Assembly (NCBI GenBank): GCA_947487765.1
Contig: CANKXO010000001.1
Location: 806,001-870,000 of the forward strand
Source of the DNA: an uncultured Pseudomonadales bacterium
GTDB taxonomy: Bacteria; Pseudomonadota; Gammaproteobacteria; Pseudomonadales; Cellvibrionaceae
DNA length: 64,000 nt
Direction of reading: 5' to 3'
Shown: one piece after another, positions 8,868 to 15,942 of the stretch
Position numbering within the stretch: the stretch's first letter is position 1
Layout: every line of letters begins with the position of its first letter
Notes under the pieces: generated by a model
Database searches by the model: none
What the model was told of the DNA's origin: nothing
What the model saw: the letters and a program-made list of their open reading frames with translations, nothing else
Translations under genes and position numbers: made by a program

Positions 8868-11800
8868 ATGACTATTCGTGTTGCTATTCATCATAATACC
8901 TATTATAAATTTGATCGCAGAGTTAACCTCTCTCCTCATGTTGTACGCCTGCGACCAGCACCACACACACGGACCCCTCTCCATGGATATACATTAAAAG
9001 TATTGCCTGAAGAACACTTTATTAATTGGCAGCAGGATCCATTTGGTAACTATCAGGCACGATTAGTTTTTCCGGAAAAAACAGATCACTTCAGTGTTGA
9101 AGTTGAAGTGATTGCTGATATGACAGTAATAAACCCTTTTGATTTTTTTGTCGAGGAGGATGCACAAGAATATCCATTTTCTTATGATGAAGAACTTAAG
9201 CAAGAATTATTACCTTATTTGGAAATTAAAGAAAAGGGTAAAAAGCTACTAAAATGGCTGAAAGATTTTAAAGATAAAAAAGATATTCCTATTAATGATT
9301 TTTTAGTAGAGGTTAATCAAAAATTAGAAAAAGATATTAACTACACTATTCGTATGGAGCCCGGTGTTCAAGATTGTGAAACAACCTTGAAAAAAGCATT
9401 AGGTTCTTGTCGAGATTCTGCGTGGTTACTTGTACAGATTTTCAGGCATCTAGGCTTGGCCGCTCGTTTTGCTTCAGGATATTTAGTGCAGTTAACATCA
9501 GATGTTAAATCCCTTGATGGACCGTCTGGGCCGGAACAAGACTTCACCGATCTACATGCTTGGTGTGAAGTTTACTTACCTGGTGCAGGTTGGGTTGGCT
9601 TAGACCCTACCTCAGGTTTATTTGCGACAGAAGGTCATATTCCTCTTGCCTGTACTCCAAACCCGAGTTCTGCTGCACCGATTACTGGCTTTATGGATGA
9701 ATGCGAAGTTGAATTTGAATTTTCTAATGAAGTTGTTCGTATTTTAGAAGACCCACGGGTTACGAAACCTTATAGTGAATATCAATGGAAGCAAATCGAT
9801 AAGTTAGGCCAGGCCATTGATAAAGAGTTAAATGATAAAGATGTCCGCTTAACAATGGGTGGAGAGCCAACCTTTGTTTCTATTGATGATATGGAATCTG
9901 AACAATGGAATACTGAAGCGTTGGGTGATGATAAGTTACGCTTATCGAAGGATTTATTGTTACGCTTACGAGATAGCTTTTCCAAGGGTGGCTTATTGCA
10001 TTACGGTCAAGGTAAATGGTACCCAGGAGAAGAAATTCCTCGTTGGGCTTTAGGTTGCTTTTGGCGAACAGATAAAAAACTATTATGGAAAGATAGCAAG
10101 TTAATCGGTCGTGTTGATCAAGACTATGGTTACGGTCGCAAAGAAGCTAGAAAATTTTTGCAGAGCTTATGTCAGTCACTACGCATTCCGATGAGTTATA
10201 TTATTTCTGCTTTCGAGGATGCAGCCCATTATTTATTAAAAGAACAAGAGCTACCTGACAATGTTGACCTTTACGACTTGGATCTTGAGTCTGATTTAGA
10301 AAGAAAGCGCTTAGCAAAATTACTGAAAGAAGGGCTAAATCATCCTTCAGGTTTTATTGTTCCTTTATCTTGGGATTACAGTGGTAATCACTGGCGCAGT
10401 TGTCATTGGCCATTACGTCGTGGCCGCTTAATTGCCATCCCAGGCGATTCACCAATGGGTTTGCGGTTACCTCTCGATAGTTTACCCTATGCAACACAGC
10501 AGGAACTTTATCGTCCAGAGGCTGACCCTTTTGCACCTGATAAAGGTCAACCGGATGTGCAGCCGGCTCCGAAAGTCATGACTGAACTTATTCGGACAGC
10601 ATTAACGATAGAGCCTCGTAATGGTTGCTTGTTTATTTTTCTACCACCAATGCAATCATTTAATGATTACTGCAATTTAATTGAGGCAATAGAAGCAACA
10701 GCGGCTAAGTTAAAAATGCCCGTCGTACTTGAAGGGTATGAGCCTCCCAGTGACCCTAAACTTAAAAGCTTTAAAATTACTCCAGACCCAGGAGTCATTG
10801 AAGTCAATATCCACCCGAGTAATTCTTGGGGTGAACTCGTTGAAAAAACTACGGTGCTGTATGAGCAGGCACGTTTATGTCGTTTAGGAACAGAAAAATT
10901 TATGCTGGATGGCCGCCACACAGGAACTGGCGGTGGTAATCACGTCACTATTGGTGGTGCAACGTCAGCAGATAGCCCGATCCTTAGGCGCCCCGAATTA
11001 TTGCAAAGTTTAGTGACTTTTTGGCAGCATCATCCTAGCCTTTCCTATTTATTTTCCGGTATGTTTATTGGGCCAACCAGTCAGGCTCCGCGTGTTGATG
11101 AAGGCCGTGACGAAGTTTTATATGAATTAGAGGTTGCGTTTCAGCAAGTCCCAGAGGGTGGTGTTGATCAGCCATGGTTAGTTGACCGAATTTTTCGAAA
11201 CCTGCTGGTTGATATTACGGGCAATACACATCGTGCTGAGTTTTGTATTGATAAATTATATTCTCCCGGAGGACCTTCTGGTCGTCTAGGGATATTGGAA
11301 TTTCGTGGTTTTGAAATGCCGCCTCATGCGCGTATGTCATTGGTACAAATGTTATTGCTACGGTGTATGGTCGCCCGTTTTTGGAAGGAGCCTTATAAAC
11401 ATAAGCTTGTTCGTTGGGGTACTCGCTTACATGATCAATTTTTACTGCCACATTATATTTGGTCGGATATAAAAGAAGTTGTCACTGATCTTCAAGCTCA
11501 TGGCTATCCTTTTAAATTGGAATGGTTGTTACCCTTTGAAGAGTTTCGTTTTCCGCATTATGGTCGAGTGCAAATCGGTGATGTTGAAATTGAGTTACGT
11601 TGGGGTATCGAACCTTGGCATGTCTTGGGTGAAGAAGTAGGGCAGCAGGGTACTACTCGTTATGTAGACTCTTCTGTTGAGCGCTTACAAGTTCGAGTGA
11701 CTGGTATCAATAGCGAAAGGTATATTCTAACCTGTAATGAAAGACGTGTACCTTTGAGAGCAACAGGCAAACAAGGTGAATTTATTGCTGGTGTTCGATA

Positions 11801-12194
11801 TCGGGCATGGGCGCCGCCTTCGGCATTGCACCCCACAATTGGTGTGCATGCACCCCTCGTATTTGATTTAGTCGATACATGGAATGGCATCGCTATTGGG
11901 GGCTGTACTTACCATGTCAATCATCCTGGTGGGCGAAGTTATGAAACCTTCCCTGTGAATGCATTTGAAGCAGAGTCTCGCCGTGTGAATCGTTTCTGGG
12001 ATTATAATCAAAGCCCTGGTGTGATACGCCCGGAAGTTCAATCTCCAACCGATACAACGCCATTACCGTTAGGCCAAGAAGCAAGAACGTTTTTTGTCCA
12101 TAGTGATGAGCCGCGACCAATGGAGCCACCACCAGAAGAGGTAGCGGAAGACTATCCTTATACACTTGATCTAAGGCGAACTCCTATTTTTTAA
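8868..12194 (+). CDS. Transglutaminase-like / DUF2126 giant protein (operon 1)
   Basis: A protein of 1108 residues combining an N-terminal transglutaminase-like cysteine peptidase fold with a large DUF2126 region. The N-terminal part (about 1-290) has the beta-rich entry IRVAIHHNTYYKFDR and a full catalytic triad: C181 in GSCRDSAW, H230 in DLHAWCEVY and D246 in GLDPTSG. The remaining 800 residues belong to DUF2126, proposed to contain a carboxylate-amine ligase-like fold; visible conserved blocks include LTMGGEPTFVSIDD, TGTGGGNHVTIGGA and LEFRGFEMPPHARMS. I chose ATG 8868 because AGGAAG lies at 8851-8856; the upstream GTG 8856 overlaps that site. Predicted to cleave or transfer peptide bonds made by the neighbouring ligase. 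Cytoplasmic: no signal peptide seen. Confidence 0.87.
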   Translation: MTIRVAIHHNTYYKFDRRVNLSPHVVRLRPAPHTRTPLHGYTLKVLPEEHFINWQQDPFGNYQARLVFPEKTDHFSVEVEVIADMTVINPFDFFVEEDAQEYPFSYDEELKQELLPYLEIKEKGKKLLKWLKDFKDKKDIPINDFLVEVNQKLEKDINYTIRMEPGVQDCETTLKKALGSCRDSAWLLVQIFRHLGLAARFASGYLVQLTSDVKSLDGPSGPEQDFTDLHAWCEVYLPGAGWVGLDPTSGLFATEGHIPLACTPNPSSAAPITGFMDECEVEFEFSNEVVRILEDPRVTKPYSEYQWKQIDKLGQAIDKELNDKDVRLTMGGEPTFVSIDDMESEQWNTEALGDDKLRLSKDLLLRLRDSFSKGGLLHYGQGKWYPGEEIPRWALGCFWRTDKKLLWKDSKLIGRVDQDYGYGRKEARKFLQSLCQSLRIPMSYIISAFEDAAHYLLKEQELPDNVDLYDLDLESDLERKRLAKLLKEGLNHPSGFIVPLSWDYSGNHWRSCHWPLRRGRLIAIPGDSPMGLRLPLDSLPYATQQELYRPEADPFAPDKGQPDVQPAPKVMTELIRTALTIEPRNGCLFIFLPPMQSFNDYCNLIEAIEATAAKLKMPVVLEGYEPPSDPKLKSFKITPDPGVIEVNIHPSNSWGELVEKTTVLYEQARLCRLGTEKFMLDGRHTGTGGGNHVTIGGATSADSPILRRPELLQSLVTFWQHHPSLSYLFSGMFIGPTSQAPRVDEGRDEVLYELEVAFQQVPEGGVDQPWLVDRIFRNLLVDITGNTHRAEFCIDKLYSPGGPSGRLGILEFRGFEMPPHARMSLVQMLLLRCMVARFWKEPYKHKLVRWGTRLHDQFLLPHYIWSDIKEVVTDLQAHGYPFKLEWLLPFEEFRFPHYGRVQIGDVEIELRWGIEPWHVLGEEVGQQGTTRYVDSSVERLQVRVTGINSERYILTCNERRVPLRATGKQGEFIAGVRYRAWAPPSALHPTIGVHAPLVFDLVDTWNGIAIGGCTYHVNHPGGRSYETFPVNAFEAESRRVNRFWDYNQSPGVIRPEVQSPTDTTPLPLGQEARTFFVHSDEPRPMEPPPEEVAEDYPYTLDLRRTPIF

Positions 12195-12247
12195 CTCCCC
12201 ATTTTTTAACTATGAATTAATGTGTAAAAATATAATGGCTGTTCTCC

Positions 12248-12673
12248 ATGGCTAATTCCCAAAATGATTCCTCTTATAAGGGGCAATGTCTATGCGGCGC
12301 GATTCAATATACAGTTGACAAAATTGAATCGCGTATGGGGCATTGTCATTGTTCAATGTGCCGGAAATTTCATGGGGCAGCTTTTTCTACTTACGGTGAA
12401 GCTAGAGTAGATAACTTTCATTGGATAACGGGTAAAGATAAGCTTAAAACTTATACTGCTCCTAATGGAACACAAAGGCAGTTTTGTGAGCATTGTGGGT
12501 CGAGTATGGTTTTTTTTGCTTCTGATAGTACTGGAGAGGTTATTGAGTTTTCACTAGGAACCCTAGATTCGCATATAGAGCACGATCCGGATGCCCATAT
12601 ATATACGGATTACAAAGCTTCTTGGTATGACATTACTGATAACTTGCCGCAGTTTCCAAAAGGTAGGGAGTAA
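12248..12673 (+). CDS. GFA-family (CENP-V/GFA) zinc protein
   Basis: A 141-residue protein of the glutathione-dependent formaldehyde-activating enzyme (GFA) superfamily. Zinc-binding cysteines fit the family: QCLCG (C14, C16), HCHCSMCRK (C33, C35, C38) and FCEHCGSS (C80, C83). Most such proteins have no proven substrate, and true Gfa activity should not be assumed. It begins 53 nt after the DUF2126 gene and ends in a strong hairpin, so it may be the last gene of operon 1 or a separate unit. Confidence 0.85.
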   Translation: MANSQNDSSYKGQCLCGAIQYTVDKIESRMGHCHCSMCRKFHGAAFSTYGEARVDNFHWITGKDKLKTYTAPNGTQRQFCEHCGSSMVFFASDSTGEVIEFSLGTLDSHIEHDPDAHIYTDYKASWYDITDNLPQFPKGRE

Positions 12674-12703
12674 AACAATGGCTTCAGTAAAGCCATTGTT
12701 TTA
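12671..12703. terminator. Bidirectional hairpin terminator
   Basis: Perfect 14-bp stem, TAAAACAATGGCTT at 12671-12684, 5-nt loop, complement at 12690-12703, with A-rich left and T-rich right ends. It overlaps the GFA stop codon and can end the convergent sensor operon too. Confidence 0.75.
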
Positions 12704-12724
12704 CCGTTATTATATTGGATAAAT

Positions 12725-13279
12725 TTATTTTTTCAGTTGCATTACTGCTGCTTCTTTAAATTTTATTGCATTTTTTTGCCCCGATATTTTTCTTACAACG
12801 GATTCCAATGACTCCAAAATAGAATGTAAGTCGTTATCAATGCTTAAGTATTCTTCACAGATGATGGGTGCCATGGGACCAATATATTCTTCGAGGCAGT
12901 TTTCAAATACTAGCTTCTGTGATAGTGAAATTGTATTTGATTTTTTGGCTATAGCTTCCGTTGTATTTGTGTGTATTCCTTGTGAGAAATTTTCTAATAA
13001 TTGTAATATGTCTGATGTTTTAGGAAGGTTTTCACGTCTAATTGAAATATTACCTCTGCGAAAACGGCATATGCCAGAGTTAATGTTAGACATTAATCCA
13101 ATCGCATCTTCTCCAAATTTATTAAAGCAGTAAATAGAGATTATCTCTCCTTGATCAAATGTCAAGCGAGCCGACTGATTAGACTCTGTCACTATAAAAA
13201 AAGTACCAGTCTCTTTTTGCTTGAATACTTTTTTTAATAAAATAATGATGCTTTTAAAAGTCAAATATTTTTGTCTCAT
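12725..13279 (-). CDS. PATAN-like / DUF8082-like small signalling protein
   Basis: A 184-residue soluble protein without a certain family. The N-terminal half follows the DUF4388/PATAN pattern: KETGTFFIVTESNQSARLTF, then DQGEIISIYCF, then GEDAIGLMSNINSGICRFR (about 20-80), a fold seen in two-component and cyanobacterial regulators. The C-terminal half has LEEYIGPMAPIICEEYL (about 128-144) and resembles the DUF8082 helical domain. Its gene starts 7 nt after the stop of the dCache-HAMP receptor gene, so the two form an operon, and it may be the cytoplasmic partner of that receptor. Domain calls are from memory of sequence patterns and need a profile search. Confidence 0.55.
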   Translation of the reverse strand: MRQKYLTFKSIIILLKKVFKQKETGTFFIVTESNQSARLTFDQGEIISIYCFNKFGEDAIGLMSNINSGICRFRRGNISIRRENLPKTSDILQLLENFSQGIHTNTTEAIAKKSNTISLSQKLVFENCLEEYIGPMAPIICEEYLSIDNDLHSILESLESVVRKISGQKNAIKFKEAAVMQLKK

Positions 13280-13286
13280 GATACCT

Positions 13287-14366
13287 TTATTTCTTTTTTC
13301 GTAATCGAATTATCGCTATTTGGAGGCCTTTGCTCATGCGATCTATTGAACGAGCTAACGCCCCAATTTCATCATTACGGTCGACCCCTTCGATTTCACT
13401 ACCTAGTAATCTGCCACGGCTGATTTGATCTGCAACTGATGTTAGTCTATCAATTGGTTTGATAAGTAATTTTTTCATGATGACATAAAGTATAAAAGAA
13501 GACGCTATGGATGTAAGAATAGCTCCAATAATTGCATTAATATTTAAAGCGTAAGCATCAGACATGACTTTGTCCTTTTCAAGCACTACGCCGATAAGCC
13601 ATTCACTGCCATAGAGATTGTCCAGAGACCGAAAGGAAGTAAGAACTTTTTTATCGTTAATCGTACGTTCTTGCAATTCGCTTTTTAATCGAGGTAAACC
13701 ATTAGCAAATAATGCGCTCATGTGCTTTCCATTGAGGCTGCTATTTGGATGGCTGATAATTTCTCCAGTGTTATTCAATAGAAATGCATAACCTGTATTG
13801 CTAAAATTTAATGTATTAATCGCATCTGATACGGTTTTTAAACTTATATCGCCTCCAAATGCGCCTTTAAAAGTATCTTTATCGTAAAAGTTGGCGACTG
13901 CTGAAATTAAAATATCATTTGTAGCAGAATCAGTATATGGGTTGGTTAATAAAGCTTGTTCATGAGATCGAGCTAGTGGATACCAAGGGCGTATACGAGC
14001 ATCCCAGCCATCTCCGGGGTACCAGTTTGTGTCATTAGAAATAGGTTGCCCGTCACTTTCTAACGCTCCAAAAATTAAGATAAACTCGTCTTTTAGTAAA
14101 GGAGTATCCATAGTTTTCTGAATAGTGCCTAAGTTGAAATCGGCAGAAATAGTTTCAGCCATCATGTTAATTAAAGCCAACTTAGCATTTAACCAATTAG
14201 TAATTTGATATGCTAAAACGACAGAAGATTCTTCGATGTTGTCTTCTATGCTCTTATATAAACTGTTGCGGACAATGTTGTATTGGAACCAGGAAAAAAT
14301 AGAAAATGCAATAATAATAATGACAGATGATATCAATGGAACTTTGTGTGATACTTTCAAGAGCAA
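13287..14366 (-). CDS. dCache-HAMP sensor protein lacking an output domain
   Basis: A 359-residue inner-membrane receptor. Visible in order: membrane segment 1 (about 9-30), a periplasmic double-Cache region (about 35-270) with DARIRPWYPLA and GAFGGDISL, motifs typical of dCache_1 domains that bind amino acids or other small ligands, membrane segment 2 (about 275-298), and a HAMP linker (about 298-352; IKPIDRLTSVADQISRG, then DEIGALARSIDRM). The protein then stops: no methyl-accepting, kinase, GGDEF or EAL domain follows. The downstream PATAN-like gene may supply the missing signalling part. Confidence 0.85.
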   Translation of the reverse strand: MLLKVSHKVPLISSVIIIIAFSIFSWFQYNIVRNSLYKSIEDNIEESSVVLAYQITNWLNAKLALINMMAETISADFNLGTIQKTMDTPLLKDEFILIFGALESDGQPISNDTNWYPGDGWDARIRPWYPLARSHEQALLTNPYTDSATNDILISAVANFYDKDTFKGAFGGDISLKTVSDAINTLNFSNTGYAFLLNNTGEIISHPNSSLNGKHMSALFANGLPRLKSELQERTINDKKVLTSFRSLDNLYGSEWLIGVVLEKDKVMSDAYALNINAIIGAILTSIASSFILYVIMKKLLIKPIDRLTSVADQISRGRLLGSEIEGVDRNDEIGALARSIDRMSKGLQIAIIRLRKKK

Positions 14367-14864
14367 CCCTCATGTAAAAATTTAAAGCTAGAATTTATCT
14401 AAAACTCTTACAGTTGAAATAGTAGTTTTTTGTATGCCTTCAGCTAGTGATGATTAATGGTTTTATTAATAATTCAATCAATAATAATTTCAGCAAGACC
14501 TATGCCATCGCAATTAAAGTTGAAATGTTATTTTTATAGAGGTCTCATTAATGCTTAAGTTTTAAAGTAAGCTTCGAATAGAGTTTTTAATATGCGGTTG
14601 GATGGTTAAAAAACATCCTGAAAGTCAATTGTTAGGCTTCTTACAATAAGTACAGGCATGTAATTAATTGTCAATCTATGTTACTTTTTGGTGCTTAATA
14701 AACTGAAAATATTTTTAATGCCTGATTATGTAGCGTGAAAGTATCTTAGTGTTAGAATGGGTATTTAGTATATTGAGTGTAGGAAGATTAACTTATTTAT
14801 AAGTTTATTACTGAATTATATATTTTATCAATGCGCTCTGAGCGCTTAATTTTAGGAGTTTGGC
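14367..14864. other. 498-bp intergenic region with two dyads
   Basis: AT-rich gap between the divergent dCache gene and the rraA-like gene. I see no gene. It holds a 16-bp dyad AACTTA-TTTA-TAAGTT at 14790-14805 and the palindrome listed separately at 14833-14845. A weak promoter-like TTGAGT at 14773-14778 lies upstream of the first dyad. Confidence 0.4.
14833..14845. promoter_or_regulatory. Perfect 13-bp palindrome before rraA-like gene
   Basis: GCGCTC-T-GAGCGC, 8 nt upstream of the Shine-Dalgarno AGGAG (14854-14858). GC-rich in an AT-rich gap. Could be a repressor site or a leader hairpin affecting ribosome access. Confidence 0.35.
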
Positions 14865-15473
14865 GTGCCAAATTATAATAAATTTTCTGAGTTATCCCCA
14901 ACAGATTATGCTGATGGTTTAGAGCGTAGTAACTTTATTGATTATGATATCAAGCCTTTATGGGGGCCGATTCCCAGAATTGCAGGTCCTGCATATACTG
15001 TTGAGGTCCCTCCTGGTGATAGCTTAATGATGCATGCGGCTATTTATGATGCGCCTGTAGGGTCGATTATTGTAGTGAACACGAATGGCAGTGATGTTGC
15101 TGTTGCTGGTGGTAATGTCTGCGGTATTGCGCAAAAAAGAGGAATAGCGGGTTTTGTGATTGACGGCGTTATTCGCGATATTGCAGAAATAAGAGAAATG
15201 CAGTTTCCTGTTTTTGCTCGCGGAATTATCCCAATTCCTAGTGCAAAAAAAGCAGTTGGCCCTATCAATCCTGTAATTACGTGTGGCGGTGCGAGTGTAT
15301 CAACTAATGATATTATTATTGCTGATGAAGAGGGTATAGCCGTTGTGCCTAATGAAAAAGCCGAGGAAGTTTTTAAAATAGCACAACACCGCTTTGATAC
15401 CGATGCTAAAACGACACTGGATGAATGGGAAGTTAGTCACCATAGAAAAATAGATGCTTTGATGAATCAATAA
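14865..15473 (+). CDS. RraA-like protein (4-hydroxy-2-oxoacid aldolase family)
   Basis: A 202-residue member of the RraA/HMG-CHA aldolase family. Such proteins either split 4-carboxy-4-hydroxy-2-oxoacids and decarboxylate oxaloacetate, or (true RraA) inhibit RNase E. The catalytic signature DGVIRD with R104 and D105, and upstream VAGGNVCGIAQKRGIAGFV, favour an enzyme-type member. The C-terminal extension after EEGIAVVP is longer than in E. coli RraA. Start GTG 14865 is supported by AGGAG 6 nt upstream. It is monocistronic, ending in a strong terminator. Substrate cannot be told from sequence. Confidence 0.78.
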   Translation: MPNYNKFSELSPTDYADGLERSNFIDYDIKPLWGPIPRIAGPAYTVEVPPGDSLMMHAAIYDAPVGSIIVVNTNGSDVAVAGGNVCGIAQKRGIAGFVIDGVIRDIAEIREMQFPVFARGIIPIPSAKKAVGPINPVITCGGASVSTNDIIIADEEGIAVVPNEKAEEVFKIAQHRFDTDAKTTLDEWEVSHHRKIDALMNQ

Positions 15474-15531
15474 TGCTGTCGTTAACATCGAATAGCTTTT
15501 TAAGTGCGATTGACAGATAGTTATTATGCAT

Positions 15532-15562
15532 AAAAGCCCTCTCATTATATGAGAGGGCTTTT
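15532..15562 (+). terminator. Rho-independent terminator after rraA-like gene
   Basis: Perfect 14-bp stem AAAAGCCCTCTCAT (15532-15545), 3-nt loop, complement to 15562, ending in a run of T. Strong GC core. Confidence 0.87.
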
Positions 15563-15887
15563 TATATCATGAATAAATTTCATCATCAATAAAGTATTTT
15601 ACTATTGATACTTTTTAAAATGATAAAGGTAATTTTAAATTTTTTCTCTTTCTTAACTAATCAATAAATCTTTTTAATGGATAGAATATCTATTCCAGAG
15701 TTAGAAATGTGAAGGGTAAGTCGTTAAGCAAAAGATTAAGATTCTTGTTAATGATTTGTTTAGAAAGCCTAATTCGTATTGACCAGAGTTCAAATGTAAA
15801 CCATCGCTAAAAGCTATTGGGTTACTTGTAATCATAGCTATGTTAGTGTAGAAAATCTGGCTTAATTGTCTCTAGTTTAAGCATTAG
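15563..15887. other. AT-rich spacer with no gene seen
   Basis: Between the rraA terminator and the promoter of ligation operon 2. Stop codons are frequent in all frames and no RNA-like structure or repeat stood out. Confidence 0.5.
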
Positions 15888-15915
15888 TTGACCTTGGCGC
15901 CTAAACTCTTAGAAT
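15888..15915 (+). promoter_or_regulatory. Predicted sigma-70 promoter of ligation operon 2
   Basis: TTGACC at 15888-15893, 16-nt spacer, TAGAAT at 15910-15915. This puts the start of transcription about 20 nt before the ATG at 15943, giving a very short leader. Confidence 0.5.
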
Positions 15916-15942
15916 AAGCATCCCGAATTTTAGGTAGTTACT

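Noticed and set aside
12840-13133. Plus-strand open frame of 97 codons
   Set aside because: Lies wholly within the PATAN-like gene on the other strand; the latter has clear domain patterns and operon context.
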